DNA of 64,000 bases, from NCBI RefSeq assembly GCF_026239555.1, contig NZ_JAPIVP010000002.1, positions 62,001 to 126,000 of the forward strand, given 5' to 3'. Of the stretch, positions 54,837 through 63,352 are shown in pieces. Both the position numbers and the translations under genes were made by a program. This DNA is from Pedobacter sp. PF22-3 (lineage in GTDB: Bacteria > Bacteroidota > Bacteroidia > Sphingobacteriales > Sphingobacteriaceae). The notes beneath the pieces are model-generated. The model ran no database searches, had not been told where the DNA came from, and was given only the letters and a program-made list of their open reading frames with translations. Position 1 is the stretch's first letter. Each line of letters opens with the position of its first letter.

Positions 54837-56939
54837 TTAATTCAACTCTATCTGTACGCCTAATCCTTTGCCCACTTTTGTACCAGCAGCTATAGACTGG
54901 CTGATTACTTTGCCAGACCCGAAAACCTTTGTTTTTAAACCAGCATTACCTAAAAGATACAAGGCATCTTTCAAGCCCATCCCAGCCACGTTCGGCATTA
55001 CACCTTTACGTTCGTTATTTTCCTGAAAAATTGTTCCTGCACTGGTATCTATAATATTGTAATACTCGGATTTAGAAGCAAAAAGCGGCTTAAATCCAAA
55101 TGCCCTATATACTTTCTGAGTTGCCTTACTCTGTCCGGCTTTTGTTGGCGGCGTTCCGGTATTACCAACCAAACGCGTAGGCACATCATTGTACATCTGC
55201 ATGTCGCTGGCATAAATCCGGTCAGAAATTTCCCTAAACACCGGTCCCGAAACCGTAGCACCATAATAAGCACCCTTTGGATCGTTGATTACTACGATCA
55301 AGGAATACTTAGGCTTATCAGCCGGAAAATACCCCACAAAAGAAGCCTGATATTGCTTATTAGCTTTATACCCCTTATTCGCATCAGCCACCTGGGCAGT
55401 ACCCGTTTTACCCGCAATCGGATATAATGGATTATAAACCACCTGCTTTCCACTACCTTCTGTTACCACTCCTTCAAGCATTTTCTTGATTTTACTCAAG
55501 GTAACATCCGAACAGATTTTATCATTAATTACCCTGGCTTTGAACTGTTCAATCGGGTTGCCCAACCTTCTGATCTCTTTTACAAAGATCGGTTGCACCA
55601 TCTTACCATTATTAGCTACCGCATTATACAGGGTCAGCATTTTCAATGGAGTTAACTGCATTTCATAACCATAAGCCATTTGAGGAAGGGTCATGTTTTT
55701 ATTCCAGCTTTTGTTTGTTTTAGGATTTTTAACCACCGGCATTGCCTCACCAGGAATCTGTAGATCCATTTTTTTATTCAGGTGCCAATCATACAAGTGA
55801 TCGGTAAATTTTATCGGATCGTTACCATAATGCGTGTTGATCAGCTTTGCAATTGCAGCATTGGAAGACGTTTCAAAGGCTTTTTTTGCGGTAACCGTTT
55901 CAATTTTCGGATGTGAATCTGTGATCAATTTTCCTGGAATCTGGTAATAACCAGTCCCGATCATGGTATTCGTATCGATCAATTTATCTTCTAAAAGCGC
56001 CATATAAGAAGCCAATTTGAAAGTCGACCCAGGATCCTGATTACCGGCAATGGCATAATTAAACTTCTCTTTATATACCCCTTCTTCTACTTTAGAGAAA
56101 TTGGCTACTGCACGGATTTCGCCGGTTGCAACCTCCATCAATATCACCGTACCATGATCGGCCTGCGATTTGATCAGCTGTTTTTCTAATGCACTTTGCG
56201 CCAGATCCTGCATGTTTACGTCAATAGTCGAGATAATATCAGCACCATCTTTTGGCGCAACCTCTGCTTCTTCGTTTACCGGGATATAAACCCCTCCTGC
56301 AATGCGTTGCATCAGCCTTTTTCCGGTTTCACCATTGATATATTCTTTGTATGCACCCTCTAAACCTACACCGTTAGCCACATTTTCGTTTTTATAACCA
56401 ATGGTACGTGCTGCCAAAGCCTGAAAAGGAAGAATCCGTTTATTTTGCTGTACAGCAATTAAACCGCCACTAAACTTACCAATATTATAAAGCGGAAAAG
56501 TTCTGATCGTTTTAAGATCGGCGTAACCTACTTTACGGTGAATTAACAAATAACGCGCACTATCCTGGCGACCTTTACGCAGGTAACGGGCATATTCCTT
56601 CGCGGTTTTATCCTGAAAAATCTGCGATAATTTATATCCCAGCGAATCTACTTTTTCATTAAATACCTTATCATCTGCAATACCGCCGGCAAACATATCC
56701 ATACGCAGCTCGTATTCCGGTATCGAAGTTGCCAGCAAACTCCCGTCGTTAGAATAAATATTCCCACGGGTAGCCTCCACATTTACATAACGTGTAGAAA
56801 GACTATCTGCCATGGCTTTCCATTTTTTCCCCTGTACAAACTGCACCTGACCGAGGCGTAAAAACACCGCGAAAGCAAAAAGCACAATTAAGCCAAATGC
56901 CAGATATACACGAAGCAAGATGTTTGCTCTAATATTCAT
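54837..56939 (-). CDS. ftsI: Septal transpeptidase FtsI (PBP3) with C-terminal PASTA domain
   Basis: Cross-links septal peptidoglycan. About 700 residues from the ATG at 56939 (the upstream start is TTG): a membrane anchor (about 10-28), a dimerisation domain, and a transpeptidase with active-site Ser in DPGSTFKLASY, SSNAAIAKL and KTGTAQVAD. The C-terminal ~65 residues (PNVAGMGLKDALYLLGNAGL) form one PASTA domain that may bind unlinked glycan or muropeptide. It overlaps the ftsL stop by 11 bp. Strong call. Confidence 0.95.
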   Translation of the reverse strand: MNIRANILLRVYLAFGLIVLFAFAVFLRLGQVQFVQGKKWKAMADSLSTRYVNVEATRGNIYSNDGSLLATSIPEYELRMDMFAGGIADDKVFNEKVDSLGYKLSQIFQDKTAKEYARYLRKGRQDSARYLLIHRKVGYADLKTIRTFPLYNIGKFSGGLIAVQQNKRILPFQALAARTIGYKNENVANGVGLEGAYKEYINGETGKRLMQRIAGGVYIPVNEEAEVAPKDGADIISTIDVNMQDLAQSALEKQLIKSQADHGTVILMEVATGEIRAVANFSKVEEGVYKEKFNYAIAGNQDPGSTFKLASYMALLEDKLIDTNTMIGTGYYQIPGKLITDSHPKIETVTAKKAFETSSNAAIAKLINTHYGNDPIKFTDHLYDWHLNKKMDLQIPGEAMPVVKNPKTNKSWNKNMTLPQMAYGYEMQLTPLKMLTLYNAVANNGKMVQPIFVKEIRRLGNPIEQFKARVINDKICSDVTLSKIKKMLEGVVTEGSGKQVVYNPLYPIAGKTGTAQVADANKGYKANKQYQASFVGYFPADKPKYSLIVVINDPKGAYYGATVSGPVFREISDRIYASDMQMYNDVPTRLVGNTGTPPTKAGQSKATQKVYRAFGFKPLFASKSEYYNIIDTSAGTIFQENNERKGVMPNVAGMGLKDALYLLGNAGLKTKVFGSGKVISQSIAAGTKVGKGLGVQIELN

Positions 56940-57351
56940 CGCTTTTAACAATTATTTTTTTTGGTGGTTCAATCAGTTCTTTTATCCCAAGGGTATCTAC
57001 CTTTTTAGCAACCTCCGTCAATTTACTCTTGAACATCAGGTCGGCTTTAAGGGATTTATACTCCCATCTTAATTCTTTTACTTCTTTATTTAATTTATCA
57101 ATACGGCGTACATTGTTTACAGCAAAGTGGCTATTGGCGATATAAATCATCCCTAAAAAAGCCAGAAAGCACAAATAAGGCAAGGCATCAGTTGCCGCCT
57201 CTTTACTTACCAACCCATCATTAAAAAGCTTGCTGATGAAAGAGTTGCTATCCATCTTCTCTTCAGCAGTTTTTGGCTTTTTAGGCGCAACTTTTAACTC
57301 TGGCTCAGGTCCAACTTCCTCTTCTTCTATCTCCTCTCTAAACCTGTTCAT
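56929..57351 (-). CDS. ftsL: FtsL-like division protein
   Basis: 140 residues: an acidic cytoplasmic N-terminus (EEIEEEEVGPEPEL), one membrane helix (about 57-76; YLCFLAFLGMIYIANSH), and a periplasmic coiled coil (about 80-115; RIDKLNKEVKELRWEYKSLK). Sequence similarity to FtsL is low, as usual in Bacteroidota, but position between rsmH (4-bp overlap) and ftsI and the topology identify it. It would form a complex with FtsQ. Confidence 0.85.
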   Translation of the reverse strand: MNRFREEIEEEEVGPEPELKVAPKKPKTAEEKMDSNSFISKLFNDGLVSKEAATDALPYLCFLAFLGMIYIANSHFAVNNVRRIDKLNKEVKELRWEYKSLKADLMFKSKLTEVAKKVDTLGIKELIEPPKKIIVKSDEY

Positions 57352-58253
57352 ATTTTTTCTGCAATTCTAAGTTTCGCACTGCGGGCACGATTGTTTTGCG
57401 CAATCTCCTCATCAGTGGCAACAATCGCCTTACGCGTAATTACATTAAATGGCTTTTGTTGATTTCCGAAGAAATCTTTTTCTACCTCACCCTGAAATTT
57501 TCCTTTCGCCATGAAGTTTTTAACCGGCCTGTCTTCTAATGAATGATAGGACATGACCACCAAATGACCACCAGGTTTTAACACTTCGGCCGCTTGTTGC
57601 AAAAAATCTTCAAGCACCTGGATTTCTGCATTAACCTCTATCCTAAGCGCCTGAAAAACCTGCGCCAGGTATTTATTTTCTTTTCCTTTAGGGATATAGG
57701 CAGATATAGCTGATTTAAGGCTATTGATATCAGTAAACTGCTGCTCTAAACGAGCAGTCACAATAGCACGCGCTAATGATTTCGCATTTTTAACCTCACC
57801 GTAAATTCCAAATATTTTATGCAGCTTATCTTCAGAATAGGTATTCAATATTTCAGCAGCCGTTAAATTACGGTGCTGATCCATACGCATATCCAAATCG
57901 GCGTTATGACGGATTGAAAAACCACGTTCAGGCACATCAAACTGATGGGAAGAAACCCCCAAATCAGCCAGGATACCATCAACTTGCCTAAAGCCTTTTA
58001 AACGGAGGTTATTTCTCAGAAAACCAAAATTCTGATCGATAAAAACAAAACGATCATCTGCAGGAACATTTGCCTGAGCGTCAGGATCCTGATCAAAAGC
58101 GATTAACCTTCCATTTGGACCAAGATGTTTTAAAATTTCTTTAGAATGACCACCACCACCAAAGGTTACATCAACATAAACCCCATCAGGTTTAATATTT
58201 AAGCCATCAATACAAGGCTGCAACATCACAGGCACATGGTAATTATTCTCCAT
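57348..58253 (-). CDS. rsmH: 16S rRNA (cytosine-1402-N4)-methyltransferase
   Basis: Methylates C1402 of 16S rRNA. About 301 residues starting at the ATG at 58253 (MENNYHVPVML). Seen: VDVTFGGGGHSKEIL (SAM loop), DLGVSSHQFDVPERGFS and MSYHSLEDRPVKNFM. An upstream GTG at 58274 is inside mraZ and is rejected. The ATG lies before the mraZ stop (11-bp overlap). The neighbourhood mraZ-rsmH is the classic start of the dcw cluster. Confidence 0.97.
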   Translation of the reverse strand: MENNYHVPVMLQPCIDGLNIKPDGVYVDVTFGGGGHSKEILKHLGPNGRLIAFDQDPDAQANVPADDRFVFIDQNFGFLRNNLRLKGFRQVDGILADLGVSSHQFDVPERGFSIRHNADLDMRMDQHRNLTAAEILNTYSEDKLHKIFGIYGEVKNAKSLARAIVTARLEQQFTDINSLKSAISAYIPKGKENKYLAQVFQALRIEVNAEIQVLEDFLQQAAEVLKPGGHLVVMSYHSLEDRPVKNFMAKGKFQGEVEKDFFGNQQKPFNVITRKAIVATDEEIAQNNRARSAKLRIAEKI

Positions 58254-58710
58254 CGCCCCCTCCTTTCTTATCACCCATTACCTTTTGGGCAAGGCTGGCA
58301 AAATTAGCCGGCACATCATCAAAAATATCTTCGTAAGATTTTTTGTCCCAAACCTCAATACGATCTAACTGACAGGCCAACACCAGATCACTACCAATAC
58401 CTGCATAATCAACCAGTGATTTCGGCAAAAGCACTCTACCAGCAGCATCAAGGGAAAGCTCGGTTGCTCCACGCGTAAAAGCCCTCACAAAAGCACGGTT
58501 TTCCTGATCGTAAATATTAAGCTTAGACAGATCGGCTACAACAGCATCCCAAACTTTTTTTGGATAGATGACCAGGTTTTTTTCAAAACCTCGGTTAATA
58601 ATTAACCCTTCTTTCTCAGATTCAGGCAATTGTTTCTTAAGCGCAGCAGGTACCATAAGGCGGCCCTTTGCGTCAAGTTTACAATCGAATTCTCCTAAAA
58701 GTTGGGTCAT
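58243..58710 (-). CDS. mraZ: Transcriptional regulator MraZ
   Basis: DNA-binding regulator of the dcw cluster, with two AbrB-like SpoVT half-domains: LLGEFDCKLDAKGRLMVP and, as the second, LSLDAAGRVLLPKSL. 155 residues; the C-terminal tail is Gly-rich (MGDKKGGGDGE). It is the first gene of the cluster. Three direct GTGGTAAAAA repeats lie 44-70 bp upstream and are its likely binding site, implying autoregulation. Confidence 0.96.
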   Translation of the reverse strand: MTQLLGEFDCKLDAKGRLMVPAALKKQLPESEKEGLIINRGFEKNLVIYPKKVWDAVVADLSKLNIYDQENRAFVRAFTRGATELSLDAAGRVLLPKSLVDYAGIGSDLVLACQLDRIEVWDKKSYEDIFDDVPANFASLAQKVMGDKKGGGDGE

Positions 58711-58753
58711 AGTGGTATCTACACTTTTTATCTAGTGTAAAAGTAAATAGTTC

Positions 58754-58779
58754 TACCACTTTTTACCACTTTTTACCAC
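58754..58779 (-). promoter_or_regulatory. MraZ box: three direct repeats with 10-bp period
   Basis: On the minus strand GTGGTA occurs at 58774-58779, 58764-58769 and 58754-58759, each followed by AAAA or AGAA, i.e. GTGGTAAAAA at exact helical period. MraZ of other phyla binds tandem short G-rich repeats with this 10-bp spacing upstream of its own gene. The site lies just upstream of mraZ. Confidence 0.7.
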
Positions 58780-58799
58780 AAAAAAGTTTTCCACATCTT

Positions 58800-59207
58800 T
58801 TTTGTTACAATTATGGTCTCCTAATATAGCTACAATAAGCATAAGTACGCAACACAGAAACCATTAATACCTGATAACAAACAAGTTAAAAACAAATTAA
58901 ATAAAAGTGTCACGTTCGCCCATTTTCTAACTTAAAACCTAAATAACACTAAAAATGAGCGTCTTAAAAACTTATACTATTCGCAATATGCACTAATTTG
59001 ATCCTCATCTGAAAGCTTACCATTAAACCCCACTAAACAAATTGCATTTTAGAAAAATAAGGCAAACAGAAAAACGAGCTATAGCCTTGTTTACTTATTC
59101 GCTTACATCAATTTCTTTATTATTTAGACTTATTAAATATAATTTGCACATCAAAAATTAAAACGATTTCTTTGTAGGCGTAAACTAAACAATATTGCAC
59201 CACTGGA
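58800..59207. other. Non-coding spacer between mraZ and the PepSY gene
   Basis: About 400 bp, AT-rich, with no frame of coding character, hairpin or repeat of note. Divergent promoters for both flanking genes must lie here; only a loose TATAATTTG near 59139 is visible for the right-hand gene. Confidence 0.5.
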
Positions 59208-60794
59208 ATGCTACGCTCAAAAATGAAATCAGAACCGAATTCTAAAAAACTGAACTGGGCCAAGCACCAAAAAAGATGGTTTGGTAAATGGCATCTTTAC
59301 ATTGGCATTATTGCAGGGGCAATTGTTGCTTTTGTGGGTCTTACAGGGAGCATTCTAGTTTTTCAGGATGAGATTGACAGGGCCCTGAATCCAGATTTAT
59401 TTGAGGTGATTGCACAAAAGCAAAAGATGCCGGTGGAAGAAATTGTGCCACTCATAAAAAAGAACTATCCCAAGCTAAAAATCGATTACCTGATGCTAAA
59501 TAACTTCAAAAATCCCAACGAAGCTTATAGCGTAATGAATTTAAAAAGTAATGAGGAAACTTTTATTAATCCCTATACCGGAAAAATGGGTGGCAAAAGA
59601 ATACATACGAGTTCTTTTATTCATGTGGTTACCGAACTGCACCGAACATTGCTGATTCCGGTTGCTGGAAGGTATATTTGCGGACTTGCCTCACTCTGCC
59701 TTTTGATCCTGACAATCTCAGGTCTGCGTTTATGGATCCCAAAGAAATGGAAGCAATTAAAATCAGTGCTCACAGTAAGGTTTAGCGGATCATTTAAACG
59801 GCAAAATTACGATTGGCACAATTCGCTGGGCTTTTATTCCTCTCCTATTGTGGCAATACTCAGCCTTACAGGGTTTTCTATTACTTTTTCTACGCTTGTT
59901 ATTCCACTGTTGTTTTTACTTAGCGGAAAATCGCCTCAGGGAGTTGCCCAACTCTTAGGTGCTAAATCGGCATGGCATGCACAGGCAGTACCCCTTCCGC
60001 TAACCCAGATTGTTGCTGCAGTAAAGGAAAAAATGCCTGAAGGTTATATTGGGGGAATAGCCTTTCCAGCGAATAAAACAGGGACTTACCGTTTAGATAT
60101 CCTGAGCGGAAACCTGCCTAAACAAGGAAAAAGAGAAATGTTGGTTATTGATCAATATACGGGTAAAGTTTTATTGAATAGCCGCAGGGATTTTCCAAAT
60201 GTTGGCAATGCTTACCTGGGTTGGTTAACACCGATCCATTACGGCAGTTTCGGCGGCCGGCCAACACAGGTTATTGCGCTTATTGCCGGCTTAATGCCTT
60301 TGGCACTTTTTATTACCGGATTTATCATCTGGTGGCCGCGTTATCAAAAGCAAAAAAGAGGTAAAAAGCATAAAAAACATCAAGCAGCTTTAGAGGAGGC
60401 ATCGGAAACTTCGTTAACTGAAAAAGAATTAAAACCTGCGAAAATCAAAATGCCACTTCCTAAACTAGGCCGATATTTTATGGTTAATTTTAAATCGGGA
60501 TTAAAATATGCTTTGATTATCCTTCCGATTAGTTTTGTGATGGGGGCACTATATGGGTTGCCTTCTGGAATTATTATTCAGCCAGCCGTTTTTGTAGTGG
60601 CTTTTAGCTGCGTGATGGTCTGTTTAAATTTTATTTGCGCCCTACTATCTGAAATGTTCAACATCCTATTTTTACTTCCATTTAAAAAGGGCAGCCATAA
60701 GGTGACAAGATATTTTGCATTATCAACGGCGTTTTTGGTATGTTATTTAGCTGTATATATTGTATTACTAAATACAGGATTGGAAATTTTTTAG
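59208..60794 (+). CDS. PepSY-TM family membrane protein
   Basis: 528 residues: a basic N-terminus, then membrane helices near 28-50, 150-172, 205-240, 345-372 and three at the C-terminus (about 435-525). Extracytoplasmic PepSY domains lie between the helices (LFEVIAQKQKMPVEEIVPL). Conserved His in KWHLYIGI, TELHRTLL and DWHNSLGF could bind haem. The family is often iron-linked (siderophore or haem reduction) in Bacteroidota, but no receptor is adjacent. A charged cytoplasmic loop is rich in Lys and Glu (KKHKKHQAALEEA). Confidence 0.82.
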   Translation: MLRSKMKSEPNSKKLNWAKHQKRWFGKWHLYIGIIAGAIVAFVGLTGSILVFQDEIDRALNPDLFEVIAQKQKMPVEEIVPLIKKNYPKLKIDYLMLNNFKNPNEAYSVMNLKSNEETFINPYTGKMGGKRIHTSSFIHVVTELHRTLLIPVAGRYICGLASLCLLILTISGLRLWIPKKWKQLKSVLTVRFSGSFKRQNYDWHNSLGFYSSPIVAILSLTGFSITFSTLVIPLLFLLSGKSPQGVAQLLGAKSAWHAQAVPLPLTQIVAAVKEKMPEGYIGGIAFPANKTGTYRLDILSGNLPKQGKREMLVIDQYTGKVLLNSRRDFPNVGNAYLGWLTPIHYGSFGGRPTQVIALIAGLMPLALFITGFIIWWPRYQKQKRGKKHKKHQAALEEASETSLTEKELKPAKIKMPLPKLGRYFMVNFKSGLKYALIILPISFVMGALYGLPSGIIIQPAVFVVAFSCVMVCLNFICALLSEMFNILFLLPFKKGSHKVTRYFALSTAFLVCYLAVYIVLLNTGLEIF

Positions 60795-60861
60795 GTGTAC
60801 TGGCTGTATCATAAAACGAGTTTCTCTAAATCTTTGTGAGAAGTAATAGCTAATCGTGGTC

Positions 60862-60908
60862 AGCATCTTTCCTGTTAGATAGCCCCTGAAATAAATTCAG
60901 GGTGACGG
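60862..60908. repeat. Short palindromic intergenic element, GGTGACG-ended
   Basis: CCTGAAATAAATTCAGG (60885-60901) is a hairpin followed by GTGACG. It appears to be part of a third variant of the CGTCA...TGACG class. Confidence 0.55.
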
Positions 60909-60999
60909 CTATGAGCGAAAAATATCTACCGTATACCTTTAAAGGAATATTAATAATCCAATGGGTTATATATGACAATATTTTTCATCCATTTAAACA

Positions 61000-61036
61000 A
61001 AAAGGCCTTGCAAATGAGATATTTGCAAGGCCTTTT
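61000..61036 (-). terminator. Terminator of the pgk transcript
   Basis: AAAAGGCCTTGCAAAT and ATTTGCAAGGCCTTTT form a 16-bp stem with a 5-nt loop. Confidence 0.9.
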
Positions 61037-61054
61037 AATATTTAATGCTGTCGT

Positions 61055-62254
61055 TTATCCATTAATGGCTTTAACCCCTGGCAATTCTTTACCTTCCATA
61101 TATTCGAGTAAAGCACCACCACCTGTAGAAACATAACTTACTTCATCTTCCATACCAAATTTGGCAATCGCCGCAGCTGAATCGCCACCACCGATCAATG
61201 AAAATGCACCGTTATCTTTAGTAGCTGCCACAACTGCATCAGCCACAGCCTTGGTTCCTACCTGGAAGCTTTCCATTTCGAAAACACCCATAGGTCCATT
61301 CCATAATAAAGTTTTAGAGTTTTTAATTACCTCCTGAAATAACTCAACTGATTTCGGACCGATATCCAACCCCATCCAGTCTGCAGGAATCTGTCCTGAG
61401 GTTACATCTTTTTTATCGGCATCATTTGCAAATTTATCTGCAATAACCGTATCTACAGGTAAAATCAGATTTACGCCCTTAGCTTTCGCTTTTTCGATCA
61501 ATTCTAGAGAAAGTTCTTGTTTATCAGCTTCTAACAATGATGTACCAATCTCTCCACCTTGTGCTTTAGCAAAAGTATAAGCCATACCACCACCAATAAT
61601 CAGGTTATCTACCTTATCTAACAATTTCTCGATCAAAAGAATTTTATCAGATACTTTTGCACCGCCCATAATGGCTGTAAAAGGTCTTTCTGCATGGTTC
61701 AGAATTTTCTCTGCATTTTCTACTTCCGAGGCCATTAAATAACCGAAGTATTTTGCGTCTGGAAAAAATTGTGCAATAATTGAAGTGGAAGCATGTGCAC
61801 GGTGCGCCGTACCAAAAGCATCATTTACATAAACATCGCCTAATTTTGATAACTTCTCTGCAAAGGCCACATCACCTTTTTCTTCTTCTTTGTAAAAACG
61901 AAGGTTTTCTAATAATAAAACTTCACCCGGTTTTAAGCCAGCCGCCTGTTTTATTGCACTTTCGCCAATACAATCGTCAGCAAACTTAACATCTACACCA
62001 ACAAGAGCAGATAAATCAGATAAGATATGTTTTAAAGAATATTTATCGGTAGGGCCATCTTTTGGGCGACCTAAGTGCGACATTAAAATAACCGCACCGC
62101 CATCTTTTAAAATTTTGGTAATGGTAGGTAATGCTGCCCTGATTCTTTTATCGTCGGTAATTTTAAATTCATCATCCAAAGGCACGTTAAAATCTACCCT
62201 GATTAATGCTTTTTTATCTTTAAAGTCAAATTGGTCAATGGTGTTCATGTTCAA
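61055..62254 (-). CDS. pgk: Phosphoglycerate kinase
   Basis: Glycolytic ATP formation from 1,3-bisphosphoglycerate. 399 residues: [70 protein letters not shown], and the nucleotide site [11 protein letters not shown]. The start is at the first of two close ATGs. It follows the acetyltransferase gene with no gap and is followed by the terminator at 61000. No GTGTA-N5-TACAC operator was found near. Confidence 0.97.
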   Translation of the reverse strand: MNMNTIDQFDFKDKKALIRVDFNVPLDDEFKITDDKRIRAALPTITKILKDGGAVILMSHLGRPKDGPTDKYSLKHILSDLSALVGVDVKFADDCIGESAIKQAAGLKPGEVLLLENLRFYKEEEKGDVAFAEKLSKLGDVYVNDAFGTAHRAHASTSIIAQFFPDAKYFGYLMASEVENAEKILNHAERPFTAIMGGAKVSDKILLIEKLLDKVDNLIIGGGMAYTFAKAQGGEIGTSLLEADKQELSLELIEKAKAKGVNLILPVDTVIADKFANDADKKDVTSGQIPADWMGLDIGPKSVELFQEVIKNSKTLLWNGPMGVFEMESFQVGTKAVADAVVAATKDNGAFSLIGGGDSAAAIAKFGMEDEVSYVSTGGGALLEYMEGKELPGVKAING

Positions 62255-62692
62255 TTATTTTTGATTTAAGTTTAATTTCATTTCGTAATGGAAACCGATG
62301 CCAGGGATATCAAATTCCGGCGATTCGGTAGTGAAGCCGATTTTTTTATAAAATGCCGCTGCTGTTGAGCGGGCGTTGCACCATAAATAATCGGTTTTAT
62401 ATTCTTTCAAGTATTCGATAGCAAAGGTAACCAGAGCTGCACCGTATCCCCTACCACCTTCATCGGGATGTGTGGCCATTCCGCGTAACTGATAACCTTC
62501 ACCTTCATCCGGAAAAAAATCGTTACGCATAAATGTGGCAATAGATTTTATTTCGCCATCTTTTACAAAACCCAGGTGAAAGGTATCGTAGGCCAGGTCG
62601 CCTTCAAAAACGCAGGCTTCGAATGGTTTGCCATTCCGCAAAACCAGGCTTCTTAAAGGTAGAACTTCTTCAGGAAGAATAAATTTGACCAT
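62255..62692 (-). CDS. GNAT-family N-acetyltransferase
   Basis: 145 residues of the GNAT fold: YQLRGMATHPDEGGRGYGAA, i.e. the acetyl-CoA-binding R/Q-x-x-G-x-A/G loop, and a terminal YLWCNARSTAAAFYKKIGF motif. The substrate is unknown. It is immediately upstream of pgk (0-bp gap), so is probably cotranscribed with it. Confidence 0.85.
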   Translation of the reverse strand: MVKFILPEEVLPLRSLVLRNGKPFEACVFEGDLAYDTFHLGFVKDGEIKSIATFMRNDFFPDEGEGYQLRGMATHPDEGGRGYGAALVTFAIEYLKEYKTDYLWCNARSTAAAFYKKIGFTTESPEFDIPGIGFHYEMKLNLNQK

Positions 62693-62961
62693 ATTTTAAT
62701 TATCATCAGATGACACCCAAAACGGGATATTGCCATTACTTGCACCGAGAACGTTTGCAAAGTTAATAAAGCAATTGAAACACGCTAATATTAAAGGATA
62801 GAAAGTGCTGCAATTTTGATGTAAACATGATTTACCTGACTTTCATAGCTGATGCGCCCATTAAATACATATCACATCAAACAGACTTCCGATTTACTTG
62901 TTGCTTACTAAAGAAGAGTTCAATAAGTAACATATTGAATTGTAAATTTAATGTAGACAAA

Positions 62962-63351
62962 GTGAAAGAAGAAAATATAAAAACAGCAGCCAGGATATTA
63001 TTGGGCGCAGGTTTAATAACTGCCGGAATTGGACATTTAACTTTTGCGCGCAAACCTTTCCAGGCACAGGTACCAGATTGGGTACCTTTAAAAAAAGACG
63101 ATACCGTTGTATATTCGGGTCTTGTTGAAATTGCATTAGGCACCGCATTGGTATTAGCACCCAAAAAACATAAAGCTTTGATAGGCAAAATTGCCGCAGG
63201 CTTATTTGTTGGTGTTTTCCCAGGAAATATTTCGCAATACACTCATAAAAGGAGTGCATTTGGTCTTAATACAGATAGTAAACGCTTATTGCGCTTATTT
63301 TTTCAGCCTGCGCTGGTTTATTGGGCATTAAAATCAACCCAAAAGCCCTAA
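62962..63351 (+). CDS. DoxX-like small membrane protein
   Basis: About 129 residues with four membrane segments: ARILLGAGLITAGIGHLTF, then VYSGLVEIALGTALVLAP, IGKIAAGLFVGVFPGNI and a last LFFQPALVYWAL. The pattern GHLTF...PFQAQVPDWVP resembles the DoxX/DUF4267 group of uncertain function. The GTG at 62962 is chosen; the 45 residues upstream in frame are not protein-like. It meets the convergent GAPDH gene with 1 bp between stops. Confidence 0.65.
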   Translation: MKEENIKTAARILLGAGLITAGIGHLTFARKPFQAQVPDWVPLKKDDTVVYSGLVEIALGTALVLAPKKHKALIGKIAAGLFVGVFPGNISQYTHKRSAFGLNTDSKRLLRLFFQPALVYWALKSTQKP

Positions 63352-63352
63352 A

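Noticed and set aside
58246..58262. AAGGAGGGGG just before the rsmH ATG as a Shine-Dalgarno site
   Set aside because: It lies inside the Gly/Lys-rich end of mraZ and is explained by that coding sequence; other genes of the window lack such sites.
46560..58710. murF or ddl inside the dcw cluster
   Set aside because: Every gene between mraZ and ftsZ is accounted for and neither is present; murF is expected elsewhere in the genome.
58730..58741. TACACTTTTTATCTAGTGTA upstream of mraZ as a fifth GTGTA operator
   Set aside because: The arms are in the opposite order (TACAC first, then GTGTA) with a 10-bp spacer, so it is not the same motif.
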